Translations under genes and position numbers: made by a program
NCBI GenBank assembly: GCA_963921425.1
Contig: OY992836.1
Location: 4,107,825 to 4,171,824, forward strand
Direction of reading: 5' to 3'
DNA from: Dryas octopetala
Lineage: Eukaryota; Streptophyta; Magnoliopsida; Rosales; Rosaceae
Length of the DNA stretch: 64,000 nt
Part shown: positions 48,560 to 60,211 of the stretch, piece by piece
Position numbering within the stretch: position 1 is the first letter of the stretch
Layout: each line of letters starts with the position of its first letter
Notes under the pieces: generated by a model
What the model saw: only the letters and a program-made list of their open reading frames with translations
The model's database searches: none
Told to the model about the DNA's origin: nothing

Positions 48560-50818
48560 TCTGTTCAACCACCAAAGCATTTGTTTAATGATATATGAAG
48601 TTTCTGACCTGTAACAAAACAATAATTAAAGTCCTGCAGATTTTTCCATTTCCTTTAATTTCCAACCATTAACAATTGCATAATGGGATCCCACTAGTCT
48701 TGAAATTGTCTCATTACTCATGCAAAACTAGCTATAGTCAAGAAACATTCAAAGTAAATGCATATAATCACAAAGTTTGACATAGAAATCGTGAGCAATT
48801 CTCTGTATTAGTAAGAGGAAGTAGTTGAGATTAGGTTTACTTAGAACTTTCCATTGGAATTTGGAATTTAGCAATTTTGGCAGGTGTTTCAGTAAAAATT
48901 CAATTTCATGTGCATCTGAATTTCACATATTCAATCTCAGAAAATAGAATCAGTACTGTTGGATAATATAGAATTAGTTTACTAATTACCCTCATTTGGT
49001 GTCTAGGATTGAATTGGATATATTAAATGAAAAAAATTCAATGTGTATTCAAGGAACAAGCTTCTAACTTGAATGAAAAAAGATGGACTCATGATTATAG
49101 GGAGTTGATATAAAATATATCCTTCCAATCTCTAAAAAAATGGTGGGATAAGTGGGGATAAGTTTTAGATATCAATCGCTTATGACTAATTCATTCTCTT
49201 CTTTCACGTTAGAAGACATCCTTCATTCTCTTTCTTCAATACACGCAAAATGTAGTTAGTTAACATATCCTAACCAAACACCAAACCGGCCTTTTAAGTA
49301 GTAAATATTTTTCACTGAAGTTTAAAACGCCAATAATTAAGCTCACTGTACATATAACTTTTGTGGTCATGCTATACAATACAGGTAGCAGAAAAATGTG
49401 ATGATCGATGTCAATCTGATGAACCCACATGACCAGTTCAAGGCTTTCCAGAAACTTACCTCCCAAGTCCCAAACATTCACTAAAGTTTAAGTTTGACGT
49501 TTTCCTGCTTATTTAACTACAAAGTGTCAAAATCACACAATGTTAAAGTATTTAATAAGTAAATAATTTTTGGAGAAGATAATGGAATGATTGGGTTTGA
49601 AGCTTTCATTTTCATTGTCAATTACAAATGTATAAAGCTGTTTTCCATTCTCTTTTGTGTGACTTATGTTTTCTGTAGAGAGGGTCTAAGAAAATTAATT
49701 TTTAATGCATTATGAAAGCAAAACATAGATGTTGTCCAACAGCAACTTTGACTTTTGCAATGGCAACATGCATTTATTTGGAAAAGATAAAGTCAACCTG
49801 AAGATCTTTTGGACTGCCGCCCAGTCTGGCATGCCTGAAAAGAAGATAGTTCGCTCCAAAAGAAGATAGTTTAATAATTATTTAATCAATAGTGTAAAGT
49901 TAGACTAACACAAATACTCTAATAATAGAAAAGAACAGAAAAACAAGACAAAAACATAACAGGTCAACTAAAATAATTTCTAGCTAGTAAGCTAACAAAG
50001 AATTCTTCTTTTATGGATGAAGGTTAAAGAAGCATAGACTCTGGGTTCTAATGGAGATTAATTTTTCTTTAACCAATGAGAAAAAAAAGAAAAGAAAACT
50101 ACAAGAATGGTATCATGCTAATACAGAAAAAGGTTATTGAAGTTCAAAGTTAATGTACCCTGTGAGAAAGGAAAAGGAAAAACAGAAGCTAGGCAAAAAC
50201 AATTTTTACACACCCACCACACACATATTTGGACACACGTTAAAGTCTCCACAAACTGAATTATTATTTTTTCTGCATCAATGTCATGCCAAAGATGCTT
50301 CTTCCCAGCTGCCAAATTCACAAAGAATGAAATAAATTGGTAATACATGAAGATATTGTAGTTTTTGTTTATTCTTGGTGAAGAAGATAAGGCAGCTATT
50401 ATACTTTATATCAAATTGCCTAAATCCTAGAGACAGGAAACAACGTTTAGAATTTGTAGTACACAGACCAAAAAAAAAAAAAAGTTGTAGAACACAATTT
50501 AAAATAAAATCCAACTACCCACATCATACATGATATAATAACAATTCCGTTTATCACGCGCTTATGACTATTACTTTTAAAACCCTGAAGCCTGCACTAA
50601 TTTGGAACTTCATCATATCACCAAATCTGTCTCTAGCAATGCACAAGACAAGTGAAGAAGCAAAAGTCTATATTTACATAACATGAAACAAATAAGATGA
50701 CAAGGCTTTTTCCTTACATTCACATTTTCAAGATCCAAATAGAGAGAATTAATATATTCTACTGCTTATAAAAAAACATCACCGGATGGTGTTGGTGAAA
50801 TGCTGTTGTATTATTTTC
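48560..50818. other. Extensin promoter and intergenic DNA
   Basis: AT-rich DNA without a recognisable gene. Open frames are short and show no family signature. Confidence 0.5.
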
Positions 50819-52061
50819 TAGAGCAAATTACAATTTAATAACTCAACTTTACATGTTATTTCAATTTAGTACCTCAATTTTGAAAACTTACAAAAAAGTA
50901 CCTCAACTTTCATTTTGTGTCAAAATAGTACCTTCGTTAATTTTTCTGTCAAATAAACCGTTATCTGCTAACGTGACAGAAGTATTTTCGTCTTTTTTCT
51001 CAAATTTAAAAAAATAATAATATTTTTAAAAACTTTTGAATAAAATTTTTTAAAAAATTTCTTTAAAAAAATTCTTAAACTTTTTTCCCCCTCTCCCTTC
51101 CCCAACCCCCTCCCTCAACCTCTCCCCGCCTCTCTCCCTCCCCACCAACCCAGCCCCCCCCCCCCGACCCGACCCACCACCTCTCACCCAGCCCCGACCC
51201 ACTCGCCGCCCCTCACTCAGCCCCTCACCCAGCCCCCACCCACCCCCCTCCCCTCACCCCCTTACCCCACCCAGGCCACCGCCTCCCCCTCCCCCAAAAC
51301 CCCCTCTGGCCTCTTCTCACCCAACCTCGTCGCACCTAAAACAAAAGGGAAAATAAACCAGAAAAACCCAGTGAGTGAATGTTTTAGAGCTTGTGAATGT
51401 CGTCGACCAAGAGTACGTCCGAGTCCAAGTAAATGACCCGGTCCACGCAGCAATCCAACATTTCTCACATAGTTGAGTACGTTCTCGAGCGCGAGACGAA
51501 TCGAGGACGAGATGAGGTTGATGACGGTGTCCTCGCAGAAGGGAAAGTGGATTGGACGAGTTGGGTAAGGACCCAGGCATCGCGCCCGAGCCTAGTTGTT
51601 CCAAACTAGCATGTCCATCGTTGATCGCTCTCGTCGTTTTGGGTGCGGGGCTAAGTGAGAGGCGGCGGGTGGGTTAGGGCTGGGTGAAAGGTGGTGGATC
51701 GGGGGGGGGGGGGGGGGGGGGCTGGGTTGGTGAGGAGGGAGAGGCAGGGAGGGGCTGGGGAAGGGGAAGAGGGAGAGGGAAAAAAGTTTTAAGAAATTTT
51801 AAAAAATATTAAGAATTTTTAAGAAATTTAAGAAATTTTTTTATTCAAAAGTTTTTAAAAATATTATTATTTTTAAAATTTGAGAAAAAAGACAAAAATA
51901 CCCTTATCACGTCAGCAGATAACAATTTATTTGACAGAAAAACTATTTGAGGTACTATTTTGACACAAAATGAAAGTTGAGATACTTTTTTGCAAGTTTT
52001 TAAAGTTGGAGTACTAAGTTAAAACAACATGTAAAATTGTAGTACTAAATTGTAATTTGCT
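50819..52061. mobile_element. Foldback Mutator-like element with captured gene fragment (Pack-MULE-like)
   Basis: Long inverted arms are present. The left arm runs from TAGAGCAAATTACAATTTA through AAAGTACCTCAACTTTCATTT. Its mirror on the right contains AAATGAAAGTTGAGATACTTT and ends AATTGTAATTTGCT. The arms continue inward through A/T-rich and then C-rich (left) or G-rich (right) stretches, including a run of G at about 51701-51720. Flanks ATTATTTTC and ATATTTTTC would be a 9-bp target duplication with two mismatches, so the exact ends are uncertain. The centre carries a GATL gene fragment. Confidence 0.7.
51375..51600 (-). pseudogene. GATL: Captured fragment of a GATL (galacturonosyltransferase-like, GT8) gene
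   Basis: The minus strand reads EDTVINLISSSIRLALENVL then NYVRN and, after a frame change, CVDRVIYLDSDVLLVDDIHK. These are consecutive conserved parts of GT8-family GATL proteins, including the DSD (DxD) sugar-nucleotide/Mn2+ motif. In intact genes they encode Golgi enzymes of pectin and xylan synthesis. Only about 60 residues remain, with a frameshift between the blocks and a stop straight after IHKL. The fragment lies between the arms of the foldback element, so it is an acquired piece and not a functional gene. Confidence 0.75.
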
Positions 52062-53329
52062 ATATTTTTCCAACTAATATCATTTTAAAATGATAAAAAC
52101 AATGAAAAAGACCAAGTCTATTTTGCCTTTGATGATGAAATTTTCAAAAAAGAAAAACAAAATAGCGGGATACAAATTGAGAAAAAGAACTGCCACATAA
52201 ATTAATAATTAATAATAAATAATAATAATTGAAAGAAAAAGAGCAAAAACTAAGGTTCCCTAAAACCAAATTATGTCACCGTCAACAAAATTTGTCTAAC
52301 CATTCTCCCTATAATTACTACTTTATATTATTATTCATGATCATCGCAATGGATAACAACGGTTGAACTTTTATATTTGATATTTCTTGTTTAGACATTA
52401 CATGCATATTAAGCATGACTGAGTCTATAATAGTAATTAAAAACTGTACAGTCTGGCATAATCTGAGTACATTGCCAGTAGTATATCAGTAAATATGGAA
52501 AAACAGCAAGAAGCAATAAAACACTAAGCTTGGCGCGAGAATCTGAGCTAACAAATGGTGCTATAAATTCGTCTAAACAAGCCATTCGTATTCGTTCAGG
52601 TGTTGCGGGATTATCTAGTGGAAACCCCTCGTTGCACCCTACTTCTGCTCTTGCAGCTATAATGGCATCTTTGATAGCAAAAAAGACAGCTGAAGCCAAG
52701 AAAAATGGTGGCTCACCAACAGCTTTAGATGAGTGGATGGCCTTCACATTTGGATGTCCCTGTCAATTAGAAAAGAAAACCACAAACAGGTCAAGACTGT
52801 TACTTCATTTATGTTTAAAAAGTGAATCATAACTTATGCTGGGAAGCCAAAGTTAATTCTATTTGTATAAATACAACTTGAAATGAAAGAATTAAATCTT
52901 AGGGAGGGAGGGAGGGTCGGATCTAGTGTATCGTAAGGGTTTTGCCTTTTCTATTGGTTCCTACAGATTAGATCGAAAACAATTCTTGAAAGAGCCATTC
53001 AACTCCAGGGATGAACTAGAAAAGAAATATTTATCGGTTCTTCTACCTCCTATTTTTATGAAGAGAATGAATATTTATTATTGAAGGTTCAGAAATTTAA
53101 AAAAAATTTAAAAAAAAAAAAAGAGTCCAAACCTACTGCTGGAATGATTTGGAAGATCAAAACCAAAAATAGTGGTGTTTGCTAGCAAGACCATAATAGA
53201 GGCAGCTAGTCTATATGGGTCGCTAGGGAGGGAGAGAGGAAGAATAATTAAGAGATAATTAGACTTTTTTTTTTTTTGCCACAAGAAATAATTAGACTTA
53301 AGTCCTTTAAAAAAATAATTTTTAGATGG

Positions 53330-53475
53330 AGACTGGAGGTGTTTTAAAATTTATAAGAAAATCCTTTTAATTCATAATAATTTATAAAAAAATCCTTTTA
53401 ATTTATAATAAAGTCCTTTTAATTTATAAGAAAATCATTTTAATTCATAATAAAGTCATTCCCCGATTTGAAGGG
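53330..53475. repeat. Short tandem repeat, period about 21
   Basis: Roughly five imperfect copies of TCCTTTTAATTTATAATAAAG-type units, inside the XDH-fragment intron. Confidence 0.6.
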
Positions 53476-53533
53476 TATTTCCCTCTATTTGAAAGGTATT
53501 TTCCCTCCTAGGGTGTAGAGTGGGCTTTGTAGA

Positions 53534-53587
53534 GGCTGCATGTTAGGTTTTAACTCCGAGATTGGAGTTAAAACCTAACATGCAGCC
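53534..53587. other. Perfect 24-bp hairpin
   Basis: The arm GGCTGCATGTTAGG then TTTTAACTCC (53534-53557) is exactly mirrored at 53564-53587 across a 6-base spacer, GAGATT. It lies in the last intron of the XDH fragment. Confidence 0.95.
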
Positions 53588-53701
53588 GTCAAAAAAGAAA
53601 AATAAAATGACTTAATTAAAAACTCTAAATCACTACCGGTCTTAATCTAAGAAAGACTCATAAAATGGATTTCTAAGTCTCCCAATAATTAATAATTGAT
53701 A

Positions 53702-53885
53702 GCATGCGCTTACAAGAAGAATGAGCATATCTTCAGAAGTGGAACGCTAAATTTATAGGGGACATCATTCATGGAAGGGAGGGAGGAAGAATAATTAATA
53801 ACTGATAGCATGCGCTTACAGGAAGAATGAGCATACCTTCAGAAGTGAAATGCTAAATTTAAAGGGGACATCATTCATGGAAGGA
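53702..53885. repeat. Tandem duplication of the XDH exon end, period 106
   Basis: The block containing the end of the second XDH exon and its donor occurs twice: copies start at GCATGCGCTT 53702 and 53808. The copy at 53.73 kb reads AAGATATGC where the other has the donor AAGGTATGC. Confidence 0.85.
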
Positions 53886-54839
53886 ATTTTGTAACATCCA
53901 GGCCCACAAGTGTAGAGGGAACCTGGTGAGATCCACTTATGCGCATGATCACCCCACTTTAGTTCTTCAAGGGCTACCCATCCCAAACCTTGAATAAAGG
54001 CTCCTTCAATCTGCATCAGAAACAAAAAGCATAATATTATTACCATGAGAAAGAACATTAATGGAACAATTACTCCAGGATTATTGTAGTCAAAATGAAA
54101 TATTTTCCCATAGTTCAACCATCCCTTCCCCAATTTCATAAAACGACACTAAATAAACAGCAAGATTGGCATTCACAAACTAGATCAGGAGCTTGTTAGC
54201 ATGTTCATTATTTTAGATGGCTTGGGTAAAAGGAGACCAAGAATATACTGAATTGTTTACCAACTAAAACTTAAAATCAGTAAATCAGTAGCAGCTATTA
54301 GCCTAATAAACATTAAAATCTCTGCTAGCACTGTTTTATATCAATTCTCAAGGGCTATTTCTGTAATATATCTTGCTTTCTAGGAAAATTATTCCTATTG
54401 AAACAGAACTCAAAATGGGCTTACTACATGTAACTGGAGAGTGCCAAATGTAGCTTGATTTTCACGAAAATGATTCCTATTGCAACAATGGGCATCACTA
54501 AATGTTGCTTGAGATGGTGCTAAAATTCCCATATTCTGCACGGATGTTTATTAATAAATGAATAAAACATTTTGACATTTGAATAAAACTGATAAGGAAA
54601 AGGAAGAAAAGCAGCTGTCCAACATCAATTTCTGGGCTGAGAGAGTATCCAAGATCCAAGAATATGTTTGCCACCCTAGTATGACAATCTCCAGTCAAAG
54701 TGTCAATTTCAACCTCAGCAAAAGCAGCCCCCATAGGTGAAGTAACTGAATGGGTTCCCTTTACCGGTCCTCCAATCAAAGCCAATTTCAGGTGTAATAT
54801 AAAATCCATGAAAGGAAAGATCTATCCGTGCCACATAGC

Positions 54840-55400
54840 CTGCACTCCCCCAGCTGAGAATAATTGTGAAATTTGAAGGCAGCATAATTTTCTTATCATC
54901 ATCAGTGCAAGGTTGCTCACATAAAAGAACCCATATACAAGTATACAACCACAAATGGAACTAACACATGAATAAAAACTCACACAGAATAACTATAAGA
55001 TTCAAAAGCAGTATTTTTCTCACCTATTCACTTTCTACAGTTCCCATGTGATACAACTATGTTAACAAAAGCATCTTTCATTAACTTAATTAGCTTTCTT
55101 TAAAAACTCATTTGGATACTTGACAAAGACTATGAACCACATGAAACATTCTTGTGAAGCAACTGAACAGAGTAGCAATCATGTTCCAGCATTTGGTTGG
55201 TTTTAGACAGTACATACTAAAGAGGTGGAAGTGTTAGGTAAAGCTTCAAACCCTTGGATTATTGTGTGGCCTAGAGAAAATATCCAAAACAGGACAAAAA
55301 AATCCTTTGTTGGTGGGAGATGTCGAATCATATCTGTCAAACGGAGAATGAGAATGCACAACACCATTTTTGCTTCAAAATTTCAAATATGATAAAGTTA
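54840..55400. other. Intergenic, no gene seen
   Basis: AT-rich; no further XDH exon was recognised upstream of the fragment. Confidence 0.5.
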
Positions 55401-55572
55401 GAGTGATGCTCACCTAAGGGAATTAAAATGAGGGACAAGTGAAGGAAAACACATTCAAGGATCAGATTTACTTCATTGAATTGCTGATTTCACAATTGTG
55501 TTCAAATCTAACCATTAAATGCGTCGTCTGTCACTTGTCCCTCATTTTAAGTCCCTTAGGTGAGCAATCATA
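55401..55572. mobile_element. Small Mutator-type MITE
   Basis: Inverted arms of about 40 bp (left TGCTCACCTAAGGGA...ATGAGGGACAAGTG; right CACTTGTCCCTCAT...TCCCTTAGGTGAGCA) are flanked by direct repeats GATAAAGTTA (55391-55400 and 55573-55582). The duplication length of 9-10 bp fits Mutator elements. Confidence 0.75.
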
Positions 55573-55582
55573 GATAAAGTTA

Positions 55583-56391
55583 ATTGGAATTTGGAGCAGG
55601 TGTTTCCAGTATTCTGATTCAATACATATAAACGTCTAAATATGGAGAACTTGATACAGGGTAAAAACGACAAAAACAACAATAACAACTATAAATTCAA
55701 CTATCAGAAGACACCTTGTAAAAAGTTAATCAACACTTATGTATTTGATCAAGAATAGATGGAGCCAACACTTGCAAAGAGGAAGCAATGTTCACTGAAG
55801 TTTGTGATTGATAAACTACTATAGACCACCCTCAGAATTCAGATTTTCGCAATTCATAAGCTCATGTAAACAAAAATGTTATTTTGACCATTTAAATTTT
55901 TTTGATCATCAATTTCAGCTTATTTCATGGTGTAGTATCAGTTATTTGATGGTCCAAATCATAACAAGCTGAAATAAATTATTCTCTAATTGTCCTCACA
56001 GTTTTATTGATTTACTTCTAAATCATTGAAGGTGTTATATTCCTTCTTTTATGTTTTGAGTACACTCCTTGTACACTCCTTGAAGTCGGTCAATTTGATA
56101 TACCATTCATTATGCCATTGAAATAGAGTTCAGGCAATAACTCTGAAACATTTAGAACAACATAAATTCTAGTTAATTAGTTGTTTACCAGGAACTTCCA
56201 TTATTCGCTTCCACTTCCAATAACTGTATTCTATGACCGACTGCAATAAACTTTTCATCAGGAAAAAATATCAATTCAATTCAAGAACAGTTTTCTTCTT
56301 GATTATAGACTTTGAGCTTAGTAGAAGAAACCAATTCCAGATGAGCAAACAAGAGCCTCCAAGACAGATGAACAATGTCTTTTGTTCAATG
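55583..56391. other. Intergenic, PPR gene 3' flank
   Basis: No gene is seen. Confidence 0.5.
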
Positions 56392-57822
56392 TCACCTTGC
56401 AATTCTGGTCAAATGCTTAACTAACTCCTCATCTCCGGACTTCTTGAGGATCTCAGCTATACTGTCAACATAGGGAGCTTTCAGTTTAATTCCTTTATTG
56501 AGCATTGACCTTGCAAGCTTTGCAGCCTCCCCCAAATGACTTTGTTGACAAAGCCCCACTAAAAGAATCGAATAAGCATCAGAGTCGATGGAAGACAAGC
56601 ATTCCAAATTCTCAAGTTCATCAAACAGGCAAAATCCATCAAACATCCGTCCCTCCAAACAAAGCTTTTTTAACATTATGCTAGACGCCAAATTATTTGG
56701 TTTGACCCCAGTATCAAGCATCATCCTAAAGACCTTCTCTGCCTCCTCAGGTTTTCTAACTCTTGCCAAAGACACAAAAAGAGAACTATAGCAATCAGTA
56801 TATGTAACACTACGCCCTGCAACAACTCTATCAATCACCTTATAAGCCTCTTCAACTCGATCCTCTGCACAAAAACCCTTAATTAAAGAACTAACTGTGA
56901 CGCGAGTTGGGGAGCACCCATGAGCTTCCATTTGGTCCAAAATAGCCAATGCCTCCAACAACCGACCCTTGTCACAAAAATTTTGAATAACGGACGTATA
57001 TGTTACAGTATTAGGACTACAATCCCCACCCTCCTTCTCCATCTCCTTTAATAACTCCAAAGCTCTCTCCATATTCCCATACCTACAATATCCATCAAGA
57101 AGTGCCGAGTACACAACAACATTAGGCAAACAACCATGTTCCTTCATAGCCTTAAACAACCCACAAGCATCATAAAACCGACCCACATTGCAAAACCCTT
57201 TAATCATTACCATGTACGTGATCATATCGGGATAAAGATCCACCAAGCCCATCTCTTTCACCAAACTTCCAGCCATATCCATATCACCCTTATCACAAAA
57301 CAGCCTTATAACAACATTGTACATCATAGTATCCGCACGTAAATCAAATTCCGGCATTTTCTTCAGTACCCTCAAAGCTTCATCAGCAAGCTTAGCTTCT
57401 TTGCACAAATTGAACACAACCTTGAACATCTTAATATTAACAAAACACCCCTCAACTCTATAAGCCTCCAAAACATCAAAAATAACACTTGGGTTTAGCT
57501 TGATCTCATACAATTCACAAGCTTTGCTATACATAAAATGGCTATGCCTATAACTGGAGTGAAGACCAGCCCATATGAAAAACCTAAGACCCATTTGGGA
57601 TTGGCTAGGATAGCATCTCTCTAAAACCTGACTTACACATTTGAAGTCCAGCTTGACTCTGATTGGGGCTAGGGCTTTCTCTATGTTGCCACCATTTTTT
57701 TGCAGCTGATTGTAGAATACCTCTGCAGATGAGGCAGTAGAGAACTGCAAGATTGAGAATTTGTGATTTTTTAGAACAACCGAGGAGCAGAGGAACCGAG
57801 AGATTGAAGAAATGATCAACAT
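56392..57822 (-). CDS. P-class pentatricopeptide repeat protein, probably mitochondrial
   Basis: A single-exon frame of 476 residues. The N-terminus MLIISSISRFLCSSVVLKNH is basic, Ser-rich and free of acidic residues, as in mitochondrial presequences. From about residue 150 there are eight or nine degenerate 35-residue PPR motifs, for example ITYMVMIKGFCNVGRFYDAC, VVYSALLDGYCRYGNMERAL and VTYTSVIQNFCDKGRLLEAL. There is no E, DYW or SMR domain, so an RNA-binding role in organelle transcript processing or stability is likely. The start is the first ATG, just before the presequence. The frame is intact and intronless, as usual for the family. I recall an Arabidopsis homologue near At5g47360 but cannot verify it. 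Confidence 0.93.
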   Translation of the reverse strand: MLIISSISRFLCSSVVLKNHKFSILQFSTASSAEVFYNQLQKNGGNIEKALAPIRVKLDFKCVSQVLERCYPSQSQMGLRFFIWAGLHSSYRHSHFMYSKACELYEIKLNPSVIFDVLEAYRVEGCFVNIKMFKVVFNLCKEAKLADEALRVLKKMPEFDLRADTMMYNVVIRLFCDKGDMDMAGSLVKEMGLVDLYPDMITYMVMIKGFCNVGRFYDACGLFKAMKEHGCLPNVVVYSALLDGYCRYGNMERALELLKEMEKEGGDCSPNTVTYTSVIQNFCDKGRLLEALAILDQMEAHGCSPTRVTVSSLIKGFCAEDRVEEAYKVIDRVVAGRSVTYTDCYSSLFVSLARVRKPEEAEKVFRMMLDTGVKPNNLASSIMLKKLCLEGRMFDGFCLFDELENLECLSSIDSDAYSILLVGLCQQSHLGEAAKLARSMLNKGIKLKAPYVDSIAEILKKSGDEELVKHLTRIAR

Positions 57823-57896
57823 TAGAAGGAAAGCTTAGGGTTTTGTTCCAAATATGATTAAACCCTAAACCCTGAAATGGAGAAGACCTTAATGGA

Positions 57897-58070
57897 CTAG
57901 GGGTGGACACGGTCCTGTACGGTTTACCCTTGAAACCGCGCACCGCACCGAAGGTTAATTCTAGTGCCGTTCGGTGTCAAAAACCGTGGAAATGACTATA
58001 AAATCCGAACCAAACCAAACCTGCAGGTTTCGGTGTGGTTCAATGCAATCAACCCGGTTTGGACCTCAGC
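57897..58070. repeat. Possible one-ended hAT MITE remnant
   Basis: The sequence starts TAGGGGTGGACACGG, similar to the hAT MITE end at 5698, and contains CGGTT/AACCG-type words. The matching right end was not found. Confidence 0.4.
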
Positions 58071-58811
58071 AGCAAGTCCCTCAACCTCAAATTTGTCCTG
58101 CCAAATTACCAATAACAACAAACCAATTAATCCATAATCACTAAATCAAAACCCCATTAATCAAAACAGAAAAACCCCATTAATCAAAACGCGAACACCT
58201 CAAAACAGAAAAACCCAATTAATCAAAACCCTCATTCAATTTCTCAATTAACAAATAAACACCAACTGAATTGAAACAATTACACAAATACACCCTAATT
58301 TGGACCCTAAACCATTAAACCCCAAATCCCGAAATCAAACCCTAAACCCTAATTTGAATTAGAAAACCCAAAATCCCTTATTTCAGAGATGAGATCATGA
58401 GAGAGTGAGAGATAAGAGACAGAGATGAGAGAGTGAGATATGAGAGTGAGAGAGATGACATACCTTTTGAAGCCTTGAGCCTGCGACAGAGATGACAGAC
58501 GAGAGATGAGAGAACGAGAGAGTGAGAGAGATAAGAGATGAAGGAGTGAGAGTCTGCGAGAGTGAGAGAGATGAGTGACAGAGTGAGAGCTGAGTTGAGA
58601 GATCAGCGATGAGAAAGAGTTGACAGTGAGATGGAGGATGCTGGAAGCCTGGAGGTGATTCACAGTTCACTGATTTTACAAGGGTTTCGAGTGTAGCCGG
58701 TTCTATTCCACAAGAATAGAACTGGCTCCTTGGCTAGTAAAAAGAAAACACGTGGTATTTTTAATATATATATATATTGAATAGTTTTAGGTTATTAAAT
58801 ATTAAATTTTT
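58071..58811. other. Intergenic, GA/AG-rich stretch
   Basis: 58385-58640 is a purine-rich, imperfect GAGATGAGAGAGTGA-type repeat. Open frames there are by-products of the low complexity. A short AAACCCTAAACCCTAA run occurs near 58335-58352. Confidence 0.5.
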
Positions 58812-59739
58812 GGGTTAAATACATTTTTGGTCCACGAACTTTGAGCGGTTTCTCAATTTGGTCCACCAATTTTGAAACGTGACAAAAATAACCCCGAATT
58901 ATCCAATTTGTGTCAATTCAGGATTTTCCGTTCAAATATCTAACAGAAGCTGACGTGGCCGTTAAACGCTGACGTGGCGCACATTTCGTGTCACCTCTTT
59001 TATTTTATTTTCAGATTTTTTCTATTTTCCTATTTTTATAAACTTTAAAAATTAATTAAAAATAGCTCCGGACTCATAAAAATACATGAAAAATTCCTAC
59101 AACCTCGTCTTAACTAGTCCAAATTTATTATGGGGCCAAATTACCAATTTGTCCTCTGAGAGTTTCTAAAAAATTTGGGAAGTCTAAATTTGCCCTCTAA
59201 GACCGAGAGGTCTTTTGGGTAGTAAGTGTTCACGAGAAAGGTAGTGTTAGTTTTTAGAAGACCAACGGTGCAAACCTCATATTTTTTGAAGCTCGGGAGA
59301 TTATTCTATGAATTTTCAAAGAGTCTAGAGTATTTTAATTTTTTAGAAATAAATTTGAACTTCCCAAATTTTCTGGAAACTCTCAGAGGGCAAATTGGTA
59401 ATTTGGCCCCATAATAAATTAGTACTAGTCAAGGCGAGATAGTAGGAATTTTCCGTGTATTTTTATGAGTCCGGAGCTATTTTTAATTAATTTTTAAAGT
59501 TTATAAAAATAGGAAAATAGAAAAAATCTGAAAATAAAATAAAAAAGGTGACACGTGGCGCACATTCAGTGCGCCACATCAGCGTTTAACGGCCACGTCA
59601 GCTTCCGTTAGATATTTGGACGGAAAATCCTGAATTGACACAAATTGGATAATTCGGGGTTATTTTTGTCACGTTTCAAAATTGGTGAACCAAATTAAGA
59701 AATCACTCAAAGTTCGTTGACCAAAAATGTATTTAACCC
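58812..59739. mobile_element. Foldback Mutator-like MITE with long inverted arms
   Basis: The left end GGGTTAAATACATTTTTGGT is mirrored by the right end ACCAAAAATGTATTTAACCC. The arms extend about 400 bp on each side and share blocks such as GCTGACGTGGC/GCCACGTCAGC and GGACTCATAAAAATACA/TGTATTTTTATGAGTCC. Perfect 9-bp target duplications TAAATTTTT flank it (58803-58811 and 59740-59748), diagnostic of Mutator-type insertion. It has no transposase. Confidence 0.92.
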
Positions 59740-59748
59740 TAAATTTTT

Positions 59749-60206
59749 AGTTATAAAAACCTATACATAAGTGTTTCATATATAAATCAGGATAATTTTA
59801 AGAAAATAACTCCAACTTGTATGTACGTAGGAGCCAAATCAGGAATCTTTCTTTCAAAAATGCATCCATTAGGACTAAAAATTCACTTAAAGGTCAAATA
59901 AGGATATTCTATCAATTAAATCCAAACGTCTGTTAGTTTTAAGAGTAAAATTGTCACTTCACTCGCCATTAAATAAATAATTATAAAATTAATTGTTAAA
60001 AAAAAAAAAAGATGCAGATCTTCCCCAATCCTGACCTCCCTCACTGCTACTCCGACAGCCGCCACGTACTATTATTATAAAAATTCATTAAAAATACCCT
60101 AAACCCAATACTATTATATACCAATTACTTATACTAGTATACTCTATACTCATTACTAATATATTCCATATTTTATACCTTATACTCTATACCCTAAACT
60201 CTATAC
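59749..60206. other. Intergenic, no gene seen
   Basis: It ends in a low-complexity run of TATACTCTATACCCTA-like words. Confidence 0.5.
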
Positions 60207-60211
60207 CCTAT

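Larger units (their letters stand above)
52409..54839 (-). pseudogene. XDH: Xanthine dehydrogenase 3' fragment; exons 54839-54615, 54010-53837, 52759-about 52500
   Basis: Minus-strand exons match the C-terminus of XDH, the molybdenum enzyme of purine breakdown. The first has VARIDLSFHGFYITPEIGFDW and AAFAEVEIDTLTGD through GYSLSPEIDVGQ. The second has IEGAFIQGLGWVALEELKWG through NDVPFKFSISLLK. The third has [20 protein letters not shown] through [15 protein letters not shown]. Only about 230 of some 1350 residues are present. There is an extra base in a G run after SYFTYG. The first exon lacks a GT donor after GACAG. The normal stop after KLSV is lost, so the frame runs on to 52409. No upstream exons are found. 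Confidence 0.85.

Noticed and set aside
53270-53290. Poly-T tract considered as a SINE or LINE tail
   Set aside because: No matching internal promoter boxes or reverse transcriptase, and no flanking duplication was found.
58320-58360. Telomere-like AAACCCTAAACCCTAA words
   Set aside because: Only two or three units; too short to be an interstitial telomere tract of note.
58349-58670. Overlapping Ser/Leu/His-rich minus-strand frames
   Set aside because: By-product of an imperfect GAGA-type repeat.
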